A DNA stretch of 64,000 nt from Symbiodinium natans. Taxonomy: Eukaryota; Sar; Dinophyceae; Suessiales; Symbiodiniaceae. The stretch spans positions 62,001-126,000 of the forward strand of contig CAJNDS010000082.1 in assembly GCA_905221605.1 (NCBI GenBank). Reading direction: 5' to 3'. Positions 1-10,731 of this stretch are shown in pieces. Each line of letters begins with the position of its first letter. Within the stretch, counting starts at the first letter, position 1. The translations under genes and the position numbers were made by a program. Below the pieces are notes generated by a model that had not been told where the DNA came from, did not search any database, and saw nothing but the letters and a program-made list of their open reading frames with translations.

Positions 1-225
1 ATGCCGTAGGCCGTGAAATCCCAAACAATGCGCGGCTGAGGCAGCAGACCCCAAGTCCTAAACCATAAGCCATAGGGTAAAACCCCAAGCCCAAACCTCA
101 AGCCCAAAACTGCAGGGCAGAGCCCAAAGCCCTAATCCCCAAACTGTAGGGTGAACCCTGAACTCTAAACCCCACGGGCTACACGCTACACGCTACACCC
201 TAAACCCTAAACCCTAAACCCTAAA

Positions 226-306
226 CCCGATGCCCCCCAGTGGTTGGAGCTGAGGGCTGGGCTGTGAAGCTGTTGCCTCATGCTGCTCATGGCTGGATCA
301 GTTTGG
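226..306 (-). CDS. Weak exon-like island
   Basis: A unique island between telomere-like arrays is open on the minus strand and reads SMRQQLHSPALSSN. No recognised domain and no clear splice sites. Listed because it breaks the repeat background; it may not be coding. Confidence 0.2.
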
Positions 307-974
307 GATTCTTTTTTGGGGGGTTTAGGGTTTAGGGTTGAGGGTTTAGGGTACTGAACTTGGGGAGTTACTTTGGAATTACATACAGTGCCCCAAAAAT
401 TCAGAAGCATCCCTAAGAATCCCTAAGTGGAGTGGTCTCCCTTCGGACCCCTAAAGCCTAAAGCCTAAAGCCTAAAGCCTAAAGCCTAAACCCTAAACCC
501 TTAGCCCTAAACTGGAGAAGTCCAGCCTTGGGTCTTCGTGGCATGTTTTGAGAACTCGTATTGTCATTGGCTGCTTTATGGTTGTTTTGCAAATGTCAAT
601 GACCGTACTATTATTATTCATTTTTCTATGTTTTCTTGCGATTGTTAAGATTATTCTTTTCTTCTTGATATGAGATTTGCTATTATATTATTAGTTCGAT
701 TGTTGTAGCACTTGGAACTTGCTCTTTGACATTGGGGCAGCAGCAGGCATTCAGACCTTCTTACAGAGATATGCTCCGCTCCTTTGGATGTCAAATCTCC
801 CACCGTGTGGTACACATGTCACCTTTAATCCCTCAACTCTGGTGTAGAGTTGAGGGTTGAGGGTTCAACGCCATGAGTTGGGGGAAGCACCCCGTAAATC
901 TTCAACCCTAAGCCCTTAACTGCGGTAGAAGAAGAAGAAACCCTAAACCCTAAGCCTTGAACCCTAAAAACCCC

Positions 975-1157
975 TACTTGGAGGTTCATGGTACTTATTA
1001 ACCAACTAGAACTGTACTTACAACCCACTTATAGGCCCCCTGAAGTGCCCTAACATGGTTAGAAGTACAGTGATAAGTACAGTAAGACTAAACCCGAAAC
1101 CCTAAACCCTATAAGTACACTTAGAATTGGTTCATGAGTACCCTGAACCTCCAAGTA
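975..1157. mobile_element. Family F1 TIR element (introner-like), copy 1
   Basis: Left end TACTTGGAGGTTCATGGTAC and right end GAACCTCCAAGTA form terminal inverted repeats. The interior carries AACTGTACTT..AACCCACTTATAGG and AGTACAGTGATAAGTACAG, shared with the copies at 25863 and 35167, plus a few CCCTAAA units. No transposase is encoded. The right end is followed at once by AAG and an exon-like plus-strand island (1160-1257), so the element could be the intron in front of it. Confidence 0.65.
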
Positions 1158-1159
1158 AG

Positions 1160-1257
1160 CCCTCGGAGTGCTGGCGGGAGACCAAAGTGGGCCATCTTGT
1201 CGATCCCGCTCGCCGAGACCTTTCCCAGCTTCACACCGAAGACCTGGCCAAGAACAG
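1160..1257 (+). CDS. Probable internal exon next to F1 element
   Basis: Thirty-two open codons plus two bases read PSECWRETKVGHLVDP then LSQLHTEDLAKN. The upstream bases are CCAAGTAAG, the end of the F1 element, giving an AG acceptor. The downstream bases are AACAG followed by GTTAGA, a GT donor. No domain is recognised. The minus strand is also open, so the strand is not certain. Confidence 0.4.
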
Positions 1258-1360
1258 GTTAGAAGCCTGTGGGCTTTCTTGCGTAGCCGGAGTGTGGGCA
1301 AGCGTGCGGGGTTTGGGGTGTGATGGAAGGAAATAGCATAGAATAATTGCTACTAGTATT

Positions 1361-1538
1361 CCCGTATGGCCACTATATCACTATACTGTAGAGCTCCAAC
1401 ACCCTATGCTTATTCAGACCCCGAGATTAGCTGCGTTCGGATTGCGCTTCCCGTATGGCCACTATATCACTATACTGTAGAGCTCCAACACCCTATGCTT
1501 ATTCAGACCCCGAGATTAGCTGCGTTCGGATTGCGAAA
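1361..1538. repeat. 89-bp perfect tandem duplication
   Basis: The block starting CCCGTATGGCCACTATATCA occurs at 1361 and again at 1450, virtually identical over about 89 bp. It is an isolated two-copy tandem repeat, probably recent or an assembly duplication. It has no coding signal. Confidence 0.85.
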
Positions 1539-2031
1539 TCCGTGGGGGAGGCGGGTGGGGTTCTAGCTAAGTGCTGCGAGTTGGAATGTGTGGTTGCCCG
1601 GGGGGGGGGGGAGGGACTCGACATATAAGGTTAAAATCAAGCCGAAGAGAGAAGGGAGGGGGGGCGGTTGGGTGGTGGGGAGCTAAACCCTAAACCTCTA
1701 AATCCCTAAACCCCGAACATCCCGAAAAAACCTCGGAGCTCCCCCAACCCTAAACCCGAAACCCTGATCCCGAGACCCCAAACCATGGGAGGCAGGGGGG
1801 GCAGGGAGGCGGAGGGGGCCAAGTGAACATTCGGAATCAACAGCGAACTCAGGGTTGTTCGATGGGGTGCGAAACCCTAAACCCTAAACCCTAGCTTCTA
1901 AACCCTAAACCCTAAACCCTGACTTCTAAACCTAAACCCTAAACCCTAAACCCTAAACCCCAAAAGTGTAAAGAACGCAGACCTCGTAGTCGATCTGCGG
2001 CACTCCCACAACATGGCTGCCTTCCTCGCAG

Positions 2032-2074
2032 GGGCTTGTGCAGCCGAGTGCTTTCAATGGCAATAGGTTGGGAT
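2032..2074 (+). CDS. Short exon-like island ending in F2 TIR donor
   Basis: After CTTCCTCGCAG (pyrimidine tract plus AG) an open segment reads GLCSRVLSMAIGWD and stops at GGGAT followed by GTTCCCCC, the left end of family F2. The same donor position is seen at the F2 copies at 32640 and 34990. Very short, so only moderately supported. Confidence 0.35.
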
Positions 2075-2158
2075 GTTCCCCCTTAGGGTTTAGGGTTTAG
2101 GGGTTTGGTTTAGGGGTTTAGGGTTTAGGGATAGCTTGGGATGTTTCCCCTTTTATCC

Positions 2159-2380
2159 TTAGAGTCCTTGGTAGGGGCAATACGAGAGTTGAGTCCTTGT
2201 GCTTGATGCCGCGACACAGCGTAGATAGAACAACAAGGGAGAAGGTTTCGAGATGCAAATCTTGAAACTCATCAGCAATGCATGCATGGATACTAGCCAG
2301 CGTAGGTTGCTGCTCTGGAACTTAGCAAGCTCTGACTGAAGTTTCTCACGTCTGAGGCGTGCTCTGTCCGACACGGACAT
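2159..2380 (-). CDS. Hypothetical N-terminal exon
   Basis: A minus-strand ORF begins with ATG at 2380 and reads MSVSDRARLRREKLQSELAK, a basic, helical, coiled-coil-like start. It stays open for 73 codons, but the last third is less protein-like and may be intron. No domain recognised. Confidence 0.35.
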   Translation of the reverse strand: MSVSDRARLRREKLQSELAKFQSSNLRWLVSMHALLMSFKICISKPSPLLFYLRCVAASSTRTQLSYCPYQGL

Positions 2381-2742
2381 AATAACACTTGATTCGTTAC
2401 TTCTTGCGGCCTTGCGTTTTTTTTTTACTATTACCCTAAACCCTAAACCCTGAACCCAATGATGTTCCTTCTTGTATCCACGGAAGGACGTCGGGGTGCT
2501 CCGAGGCGGGGCTACTCCAGAGGTTCTGGGCTGACCTGGATCTATGCTGAACTTGGAACCTGATTATGCTTAGGGTTTAGGGCTTAGGGTATAGTATCCA
2601 AAAACAAAAAACTATACCCAAGTATCCCTTAGGGATGTGTGCTGCAGACTGTCCGCCAAAGGTCAGATGATGCCGCCACCGGCATTCTGTGGACCCATAG
2701 GGTTTAGGGTTGCTTTGGGGCTTAGGGCATCTTTCTGCGCAG

Positions 2743-2865
2743 CTTCTGGAGCTCCTCATCCGGCTGGATGACAGCCATCAGAAAATTGGGCGTCGATATG
2801 CCGCAAGCACTTTTGCATCGGGCAAACAACTCCAAGACGCAGAAGTGGGGGGCACATGGTACCAT
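2743..2865 (+). CDS. Probable internal exon, hypothetical protein
   Basis: Exactly 41 open codons lie between TTTCTGCGCAG and CAT followed by GTAAGA, a strong donor. The protein reads LLELLIRLDDSHQKIGRRYA and then ends GGTWYH. Phase is 0 at both ends. A telomere-like array lies just upstream. No family is recognised. Confidence 0.45.
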
Positions 2866-3334
2866 GTAAGAAAATTTGCACATATAGACAGGAATAGATA
2901 TACATATGACATGTACGTACTAACTACGTGTGTACGCGTATATCTATGCACACACGAACGTCTGCAAACTGCATACATTCATGTAGGCAGTGGCATCCTG
3001 AGCGAATCGTGGATTTCATAGCTTAACTACCACATACGTGAGAGTGAGCCTTAGCGTGATCCCTGATGGTCAGTGCAGCTAGGATCCAAGAGTGTGCATA
3101 GTGCGGTGCACGCCATGCGATAATTTGGCACCATACCCTTAGTAATAGATGTGGAACAGTCAGTAAAAAATCTGGCCCCCCCCCGCTCCCCCCCCTCCCC
3201 CCCCTCCCCAACAAAAAAGCACGCCCACAACCTAAACCTTCATCTGCAGTGAGCCAGCACTCAAAAGACCACACTGGGCAGCAAAGGCTGAAGAAAGGCA
3301 GAGTCTGCCCGAACCCTAAACCCTAAACCCGGTA

Positions 3335-3512
3335 AGAGTGTTTTTTTTTGCTGCGGGTGCTTTTTTGTTGCGGGTGCGGGGGCGTGTTTTTTTTGCTGCG
3401 GGTGCGGGGGCGCCTTTTTTTTTGCTGCGGGTGCGGGGGCGCATTTTTTTGGTTGCTTGTGCCGTGGGGGCGCGTTTTTTTTCTTGCTGCGGGTGCGGAG
3501 CGTGTTTGCTGT
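3335..3512. repeat. T-tract/GC-rich tandem repeat
   Basis: About five copies of a unit of roughly 28-35 bp, T(8-9)GCTGCGGGTGCGGGGGCG. The same unit recurs at 6188-6262. The ORFs across it are repeat artefacts. Confidence 0.8.
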
Positions 3513-4400
3513 TTTCTCTATATTTTACTATGAAAACCTCAATTTTCTCTGTATTCATTTACTATGAAAACCTCTATTTTTCTAATTTCTCTATACGTTA
3601 ATGCGGAAACCTTTATTTCTCTATATTTTATAACGAAAGCCTCTATTTCTCTGTATTATTGTCTATATCGTCATAGTTTTCCTCTATATTTAATGAGGAA
3701 GACATGAGAGAGGAATACATGAAAAACTACTTCTCTGTGTTATCTCAATATGTGACTTGCAATTAAAAGTGCTTTGGTTCCTCTTGTCCTGTTTTACTAT
3801 AATAGGAAGCCCATTATTTTCTCTATATCTGAATAGGAAAACCTCCATTGTTTTAAAATTTGAACATGAAAACCTCTCTCTTTTCTCTATACGTTGAAAG
3901 GAAAACCTTTTTTTTTGTGCATATTTTGATATGAAACCTCTCTTTTCTTGTTATGTTAATAAGAAACCTCCATTCTCTATATTTGAATATCAAGACCTCT
4001 ACATTTTAATGTGAAAACGCTTTGTACTTTCGCTATATGTTCGTATGAAAACCTCTATTTCCTCTATGTTGTCATAGGAAGCCCTCAAATTTCTCTATAT
4101 TGTATAGCGAAAACCTCTGTTGTTCTATAGTTCACTATTTTGTCAGTATTTTCAGACTTCTTCTCTTTATTTCACGAGGAAGACATGCGAGAGGAATACA
4201 TCTTCTCTTTATTTCACGAGGAAGACATGAGAGAGGAATACATGAAAAGCTAATTCTCTATATTGTCACAAGAGCACATGCCTTGTCTCTATCTGTGACT
4301 CGCAGACAACAAGTATTGTTGTTCATGTTTGTCATATTCTCATAACTTAACACAAGCTCTGTTTTCTCGATTCTTTACTAAGAAGAGGTTTATATCTCTA
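3513..4400. repeat. AT-rich degenerate tandem repeat, about 40-50 bp unit
   Basis: TTCTCTATATTTTACTATGAAAACCTCTATTT-like units (shown here in two parts: TTCTCTATATTTTACTATG, AAAACCTCTATTT) repeat about 20 times with heavy decay. A 49-bp piece, TTCTCTTTATTTCACGAGGA onwards, is tandemly doubled at 4158-4246. No coding signal is seen. Confidence 0.75.
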
Positions 4401-4403
4401 TTG

Positions 4404-5363
4404 TTAATCGAAAATCAACTTCCACCATAAGGTCTGAATTTTCGTCGGAAAGCAAGCGTACAGTCCCTCTTTTTTCAGGGGGTGTGGAAGGGATGCGTAA
4501 GCTTTGAAGCAGGCTTGCCGGCTAAAAAAAGCGGGGAGGTTGGGGGGGGAAGCGCAACGCAAGCCCGCAACTGAAGAACCCAGCACATGATCCGACAGCT
4601 TCCGAAAGCAGTCAACGCAATTGGAGGGTAGCCAAGAGCGTGTGGAGTGCCCTGTTGCAACCATAGACCACGCCAAGCCTAGGCGACGATGTCGAAGCCG
4701 GAGTTCTTCGGGCGAACTCGGCGGCGTTGTGGTAGCTCGGCTCGGGCGAATACGCAAAGCGGCTGTGGCGGGATCAATAATCGCAGTGTGTGCTTCACCT
4801 TCCGCGTCCTCAAAAGAGGTGACATCGCGAAGGTCCTCAGCAATCGGCACACCATCTTCGACTTGCTCGAGTTTCAACGCAACCAAAGCCTTGCTGGGAG
4901 CCTCCTTGTCCCGTAGCTTGCCCACGGTGTTTTCCAAGGAGGCACGCGTGGCACCATACTCAGAATTCTGGATCAGGCGATTCTGCGTGCCAAGCTTGGC
5001 CTCCTGTTTGTTCTTCTTTTGATAAGTGAGGTGCGTGCGGGCTGCCTCCCACACGCAAAGGAGGAGGGCCACTTCCTTGCGCATCGAAGGGCTGCTGTCT
5101 GCATCGAAACCGAAAGTCGATTTCAAAGCCGCTCGCACTGACCCTCTTGTTTCCTCGAGACCAGCAAAAACCCGCAGCGAGGTGAAGCCAGCCTCGATGA
5201 TCTTCTTCTGTGCGCTGACATCAACGCCAACCTCCTCAAGCTGGAAGCGGAAGTCCGAATCGGCTTTTCCGAGGACGTCATCCATGGCGTCAGGCATGGC
5301 GCAAAGCACGCAGTATACAAGAACTTGCAAGATTAGGTAGCACTCGATCAAGAGCCAAAGCAA
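4404..5363 (-). CDS. Dinoflagellate-type multicopy hypothetical protein, N-terminal part
   Basis: The longest credible ORF of the window, 319 codons. The likely start is the ATG of MPDAMDDVLGKADSDF rather than the upstream hydrophobic leader. The region after it reads LLLCVWEAARTHLTYQKKNK, then KALVALKLEQVEDGVPIAED, VTSFEDAEGEA, DPATAALRIRPS, SPEELRLRHRRLGLAWSM and SDHVLGSSVAGL. This order of motifs matches, from memory, an N-terminal domain very common in Symbiodiniaceae gene models, often linked there to retroelement-like proteins. The last 55 residues (after SSVAGL) run into a repeat unit shared with 5660-6090, so the true exon probably ends near 4570. Function unknown. Confidence 0.6.
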   Translation of the reverse strand: MLWLLIECYLILQVLVYCVLCAMPDAMDDVLGKADSDFRFQLEEVGVDVSAQKKIIEAGFTSLRVFAGLEETRGSVRAALKSTFGFDADSSPSMRKEVALLLCVWEAARTHLTYQKKNKQEAKLGTQNRLIQNSEYGATRASLENTVGKLRDKEAPSKALVALKLEQVEDGVPIAEDLRDVTSFEDAEGEAHTAIIDPATAALRIRPSRATTTPPSSPEELRLRHRRLGLAWSMVATGHSTRSWLPSNCVDCFRKLSDHVLGSSVAGLRCASPPNLPAFFSRQACFKAYASLPHPLKKEGLYACFPTKIQTLWWKLIFD

Positions 5364-5659
5364 AAGAAACTAAACGCCACGCCCGAAAACAACACGGGGA
5401 GAACCCGCGCGCAATCTAGGTCTAGGCTCATGCGATTCACTCGCACCCGTGCGACTCGCTCGTGCTTTTTTGAAGCCGACTCCCAAGTCAAAAAAACCCC
5501 TGACAACCCTGAAGCCCCATAAGCCCCTGTTGGGGGTTTAGGGTTCAGGGCCTAAACCCCAAACCCCCCCCCCGGCCCCCACCCCCGACCCGAAGATGCG
5601 GGTTCAGAAGCATGAACCCTTAAACCCGAAACCCTACCACAAGGTTCAGACTTTATAGT

Positions 5660-6090
5660 TTAGGGGTTTAGAGCGCAGCCTCCCCCATTTGCCAACACAA
5701 TGCACGCATCATCATGGGTTTGGAAGGGATTCGTATGATTGAAGCAAGTTTGCCCGGCTAAAAAAGCGCAGCCCACCCCCCCCCCCCCTTCAAGCGGGGG
5801 GTGAATGCTCTCATGATGGGTTTGGAAAGGGTTCATTTGCTTTGAAGCAAGCTGGCATGGCTTCAAGAATCGGGGGGGTTAGGGGGGGCGCAACCCCCCC
5901 CATTTGCCAACCCAATGCTCGCATGATAGGCTTGGACAGGATTCAGATGCTGAGAAGCGAGCTGGCACGGTTTTAAAGAGGGGGGGCCGGGCGGGGTGCA
6001 GCCCTCCCTCCACCGTTTGCAAACACAATGCTCGCATGCTGGCCTTGGGAGGGATTCAGTGCTTCGAAAACGCTTGCACATTTTAAAAGA
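5660..6090. repeat. About 130-150 bp tandem repeat with G/C tracts
   Basis: Four diverged units share CCATTTGCCAACACAATGC, TCGCATGATGGGTTTGGA, TTTGAAGCAAGCTGGCACGG and a following C- or G-run. A further unit overlaps the 3' end of the ORF at 4440-4570. The ORFs through it (HPPLEGGGG, PCQLAS) are repeat translations. Confidence 0.7.
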
Positions 6091-6187
6091 GGAGGGGTGT
6101 TGGGGGCGGGGGGGGGTGGGTGGGGCGGGGTTGGGGAGGAAATTGCAAAACAAATGACCTGGGGGGTGGGGAGGAAGGGGGGGGGGC

Positions 6188-6262
6188 GCGCTTTTTTTTT
6201 GCTGCGGGTGCGGAGGCGCGTTTTTTTTTTTTTTTTTTTGCTGCGGGTGCGAGGGCGACACG
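6188..6262. repeat. Second block of T-tract/GC-rich repeat
   Basis: Two units of T-tract + GCTGCGGGTGCGGAGGCGCG, the same repeat as 3335-3512. Confidence 0.7.
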
Positions 6263-6405
6263 CGCCAGGTCTCTCACTCACCGGGGCGGCCCCCGACAAA
6301 AGCACCCACAGCAAAAAAGCACCCACAACGACAAAAAAAACACGGGTTCCCCCCTAAACCCGAAACCCGAAACCCTAAACCCTAAACGCTTCCCAAACAC
6401 CCCTC

Positions 6406-6513
6406 GATAGCCCACACTGAAGCCACGAAAGTGTCCTCCTTCTCATCTTTGGAGACCACAGTTCTCATGACCTGCTCTCGAAGTTTCATGGGTAGCTCCA
6501 AGTGGCGCGAGAA
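6406..6513 (-). CDS. Probable exon, hypothetical protein
   Basis: Thirty-six open codons read RHLELPMKLREQVMRTVVSK then DEKEDTFVASVW. The composition is clearly protein-like and the island is bounded by converging telomere-like arrays. The pattern LPMKLREQV slightly recalls the linker of cyclic-nucleotide-gated channels, but that is too weak to name it. No AG is visible right at the 5' edge, so the ends are uncertain. Confidence 0.4.
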
Positions 6514-6581
6514 GTAGGGTTTGGGGTTTAGGGTTTAGGTTCAGGGTTCAGGGGTCAGGGTTTGGGGACCCTTACTTACAA

Positions 6582-6680
6582 GCTCTTTTGACTTTGTAAG
6601 TCTGCGTAGTATCCCCTAGAAACCCTATTATATTTCCATTGAATCCCCCTTGCGAACTCTACTTACTAAGTCGAAAATGG
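6582..6680. mobile_element. Family F6 TIR element, copy 1
   Basis: Ends GCTCTTTTGACTTTGTAAG and CTTACTAAGTCGAAAATGGC are inverted repeats, and the interior CCCCTAGAAACCCTATTATA matches the copy at 31271-31406. Non-coding. Confidence 0.55.
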
Positions 6681-6693
6681 CTTCCGAGTAGGG

Positions 6694-6793
6694 GTAGTTT
6701 TCGAAATTACGGTTCCTTTTGGGGTCCTTACTGTGAGGGTACCATTTGATGATGGGGGGCTTACCAAAAAGGGACCCTAATTTAGAGAACTAC
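6694..6793. mobile_element. Family F5 hairpin element, copy 1
   Basis: Starts GTAGTTTTCGAAATTACGG and ends TAATTTAGAGAACTAC, with internal inverted TTTTGGGGTCC/GGGACCC. A related copy is at 54288-54385, with looser relatives near 16985, 34735 and 35889. Non-coding. Confidence 0.5.
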
Positions 6794-6905
6794 TGTAGGA
6801 GCCTCAATAATTAGAACAGGCTGTTAAGGGTTCTTATAGTATACCTTTAAAGAGGCCATGAGGGAAAATTCTTGGAAATTATTCCGACCCCTATATTACC
6901 CGATA
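6788..6905. mobile_element. Family F7 hairpin element, copy 1
   Basis: GCCTCAATAATTAGAACAGG and AAATTATTCCGACCCCTATA match the same two blocks at 38079-38190. Non-coding; inverted repeats are imperfect. Confidence 0.45.
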
Positions 6906-7311
6906 GCTCCACCAAAAGGCGACAAAGAACTCCAAATCCGAGGAGCTGCGCTTTTGGAGCGCAAGCTCGCTTGTCATCCCGGCCCGTGTCCTTAAACACC
7001 CTAAACCCTAAACCCGAAACCCTAAACCCTCCTCTCCACCAGAACAAGAGAGTCACAAGTTTAGGGCTTTGCTATCCTGAGCCAAAGGACACGGACCAAA
7101 TGAAGATTTCTACCCCCCCCCCCCCCCCCCGTGTGAAAATTGGGGCTAACCGCTAAACCTCACCCCGAAACTCTGCGCCGTCAACCCGAAACCCTAAACC
7201 TGAAGCCCTGATTCGCCACAACCCCGAAAGCCCCTAAAAACCCTAAACCCGAAACCCCTAGAGCCCCTAAAACCGCTAAAGCCCCTAAGCCCTGAAACCC
7301 CACAACATAAG

Positions 7312-7367
7312 CTGGAGGCCTTGTTGAGCCGCTTCGCTACCACTGGCGGGTTCCTGGCAAAGCAAAC
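7312..7367 (+). CDS. Probable exon with telomere-like donor
   Basis: Between CATAAG and GTTTAGGGTTTAGG the plus strand reads LEALLSRFATTGGFLAKQ, 18 codons plus two bases. The donor GT would be the first GT of a TTTAGGG array. Short but strongly protein-like. Confidence 0.4.
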
Positions 7368-8008
7368 GTTTAGGGTTTAGGGTTTAGGTTTCTTCTCTAT
7401 TTTGGGTATCAAAAAGGGGACCCAGATTGCTGGAAAATCCCATTGAAAGACCAAACCCCACGAGGCAAACTTGAAAAGTCCAAAGAAGACCATAAACACC
7501 GACACCCAACGAAAGCAAAAACAAACGACACCCCAAACCCTAAACCCTAACCACCTATAAGCCCCCGAACTCTCAAGCGGACCCCCATTAAAAAAGAAAC
7601 GAAAAAGAGGGTTTTGCGCAAACAGGGTTTGGGGTTGAGGGTTCAATCTCAAACATTAGACCGCAACCGCCAAGCCCCAACGCATACTCCCAACCCCCCC
7701 TCCCTTGCCAAAAAAACCCGACAACTCCACCCCAACCCTCAAACCTAACCCCTAAGCCCTAAGCCCGAAACCCCGCTAAGCCTAAGCCCTGAATCACCCT
7801 AAGCCACAAACCCAAACCCTACACTGAAACCCTAAACCCGAACCCTAAACCCTAAACCCCAAACCCTAAACCCCAAACCCTAAACCCTAACCCTACACCC
7901 TACACCCTAAACCCGTAAGCAGGGGGACCTCAGCTTGGCCTCCAAGATCTCTTTGGAACCTTCCTGGCTGGTCTAGGGTTTAGGGTTTAGGGTTTGGGGT
8001 TTGGGGTT

Positions 8009-8068
8009 TAGGGTTCGCTATTTCCGCAAGGCGAAGGGGTTGGCATGGTTAGATGAACCCCAGCTGGG
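8009..8068 (+). CDS. Exon-like island
   Basis: Directly after TTTAG of a telomere-like array the plus strand reads VRYFRKAKGLAWLDEPQLG. The minus strand is also open. Weakly supported. Confidence 0.25.
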
Positions 8069-8214
8069 GTTTCTAGGGTTGTGAGGGCGTTCAAAACCCT
8101 AAACCCTAAACCCTTCAGGCCCTGAGATGCTTTGGGCTTCGGGTGAGGTTGTAAGCAGCAGCAGGCATGCCAACAACCCTCCACCCGAAACCCCAACCCC
8201 TAAACCGCAAATCC

Positions 8215-8325
8215 TAGACCTAGTAACCCACACAAAAAAAACAACACATATTCTTCCTTATAAGGGTAATGTAGGGATTATTTGCTTTTTTTTCTCTTTT
8301 GGAGTTCTTAAGCAAAGTGTAGAGA
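8215..8325. mobile_element. Family F4 hairpin element, diverged copy
   Basis: TATTCTTCCTTATAAGGGTA and GGAGTTCTTAAGCAAAGTGT match the interior and right end of the F4 elements at 36891 and 52113. The left TIR is decayed. Confidence 0.4.
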
Positions 8326-8785
8326 CCAGGGGCGAGACAAGATGATCCGTGACGGCTTGGCTTCGCGATGAACGGGGGGTTTAGGATTTTGGTTTTCGGG
8401 TTTCAAGGTTTAGGGTACCAAAAAAGCAAACTTGATAGTAGGCGGACATTCTGCCTTTCTAGGATGGCCCGTGAAGCCCTCTGAAAACAATCCTAGATCT
8501 AGTCCCCCCAAGCCCAAAAAAAGAATCATGAAATGTCCCATGGGCCTACCGAGTTAAGGTTTTTAGTACATTGCAAGAACCCTCCCCAAGCGAAGCAACG
8601 AAGAGGACATGGGCTCCCTGTTCGGGCGCGAACGTGCCTTGAACGTGTACACAGCTCCTGAACCCCTGAAGCCCCCTAAGCCTAAAACTGTTCAGGGCCA
8701 CCACCCCAAAGTCCAAAGTCCTACACTTTCTCGAGCCCTCAAATCCCTAAAGCCTCACAACTAAACCCCTGAACCCCCCTAAACC

Positions 8786-9070
8786 CTAAACCCTAAACCC
8801 TAAACCACTAAAGGTCATGAAAGATGTCCGCAGGCACTCTTGCTTCTCTTGTCGTCGGAAACAAGACTGCCGAAGACGGCTGAAGGCAGGCAAGCGTGGC
8901 CAATGACTCAGAGGCCCGAAAGCTTTGGTCAGCAAACGTGAATGACATAGGTCTTCAACTGCGCTCGAGCGTTTGAGGCGAGACATCTCCGACAGCAATG
9001 CCGAGAGCAGAGAGCTGCTTTGCCCTAAGCAAAACCACAGAAGCTTACCATGACGATAACCAGACCCCAA
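8786..9070 (-). CDS. Exon-like ORF, hypothetical
   Basis: About 75 open minus-strand codons read SSSLLSALLSEMSRLKRSSA then VEDLCHSRLLTKAFG. The 3' end runs into a CCCTAAA array (SGLGFRV is repeat translation). No domain recognised. Confidence 0.3.
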   Translation of the reverse strand: MGSGYRHGKLLWFCLGQSSSLLSALLSEMSRLKRSSAVEDLCHSRLLTKAFGPLSHWPRLPAFSRLRQSCFRRQEKQECLRTSFMTFSGLGFRV

Positions 9071-9704
9071 AACCCTAAAACCCCGAAATCCCTAAACCCT
9101 CAACCCTAAACCCGAAGCCCTGCCAAGAATGCCCAAACAGATGTCCGAAGGCCTTCCCGTGGGGAAGGATGATCTTGCCTCCCGCCCAAGGAGGGGTTAA
9201 GGGTTTAGGGTTTCCGGGTTAGACGGTTTAAGGTTTAGGGGGTTTAAGGTGTTGTTGACAAAGGGTTCGGGGTCCCGGAACAAGGAACAAGCCTCAATTC
9301 CTCAGCAGGGCCTTTGGGGCTTTGGGGGTTCCTGCAAGAAGGGGTTGCCAGACATTTTCCAAGTTGGGGGGTCTTGTAGGAACCCGGGTTTCCGAGACAC
9401 CAAACCCAAAACCCAAACACGTAATGGAGTTCTAAGACAGGTTCGGAGACTGAGCCAAAACGACTTGGTACTTTGGGCCGTGGCCCTAAACCCTAAACCC
9501 TTAACCCTAAGCCCTAAGCATAAACCCTAAACCCATAAACGCTAAACCCCAAAAGGCCATGACTTCGCGGGTTTAGGGTTGAGGGTTTAGGGTGTGGAAA
9601 GCTCTCGGACCTACTGAGATGGGCCCCTGCCGTGCTGCAAAGGGACCCTTCCAAATCTGAGAGGGGTCTGCGATTTTGGGTTTAGGGTTATGCCTCCCCC
9701 TCCC

Positions 9705-9857
9705 CCCCTAAAACCCTAAAACCCTAAAACCCTAAAACCCTAAAACCTTAAAACCCTAAAACCCTAAAACCCTAAAACCCTAAGCCCTAAAACCCTAAAA
9801 CCCTAAAACCCTAAAACCCTAAAACCCTAAAACCCTAAAACCCTAAACCCTAAAACC
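9705..9857. repeat. CCCTAAAA 8-mer array
   Basis: About 18 consecutive CCCTAAAA units, one base longer than the usual 7-mer, with a few variants (CCTTAAAA, CCCTAAGC). It stands out from the CCCTAAA background and resembles expansion of a slipped unit. Confidence 0.85.
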
Positions 9858-10071
9858 CTCCAAGCAACCTCGGAATACCCAAGCCAAAGGTGGCCCTTTG
9901 AGCCCCCCCATAACCATCACCAGAAGCCACTCAAGCAAAGTGGGGGAGGGGGGGGGGCATCTTGAAGGGTTTAGGGTTTAGGGTTTAGGGTTTAGGGTCT
10001 CTTTAGGGTTTAGGGTTTAGGGTTTAAGGTTTTGAAGCATAGGGGACAGAAGCTCTTGCGTCCCGACCCGT

Positions 10072-10170
10072 CATACATCCGCGGGCAAGAAACGCCCGAA
10101 AACCCGTCGAAAGCGCCCCAAACGGGAGGCCTACGACCTGCAGGACCTCATCATCCTCCTGCGGAAAAAT
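10072..10170 (+). CDS. Exon-like island, frame ambiguous
   Basis: One plus frame reads KKRPKTRRKRPKREAYDLQD then LIILLRKNCGWDG. Another reads RPDPSYIRGQETPENPSKAP, and the minus strand is open too. The island is almost certainly genic, but the frame cannot be chosen from sequence alone. Confidence 0.3.
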
Positions 10171-10731
10171 TGTGGTTGGGATGGTATTGAAACTTTGATT
10201 TCTATTTCAAAAATGCAAAAGTTTAGGGTTTAAGGTTTAGGGTTACCCCACAATGACAAAGAAAAGGGTGAGAGCACCTCCGTTTTTTCGGGATTTGTTG
10301 CGCGTAATAGCATCACAAAGCTCATCCGTAAGGATCCGAAAGGCTTCATATGGGGTTTCCAAAAATGGGGGTACCCTTTTGGGGTTCCCATAATGGGGTT
10401 GTACTTTTTTGGGGTATATTAAGGGTAACCCCCCCCCCCCCCCCTATTTCTGGAAATACCCACGTGGCTTCGGATTTAGGGAGGGTTGGGCCTGGGGGGA
10501 GCTTAGGGTACTTCTCCAACGGCGAGGGAAGCAAAACAGTTTGAGCTTGAATATTTCGACGAAATCAAGAGCTTGGGATGAGTCTAATTTAGGGGTCCTG
10601 TGTGGTACCCTCGATGATCAGGAATACTCCATGATGGAACCTTCGAAAACGGTCATCATTTAGATAAGCCTTCCACAAGGTCCCCCGCCCCCCTCCGCCT
10701 CCCCACCCTGCTTATCTAAACCCAAGAGTAA

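Noticed and set aside
1-500. Chromosome end at the left edge of the window
   Set aside because: Telomere-like units there are few, mixed in orientation and degenerate, as everywhere else in the window.
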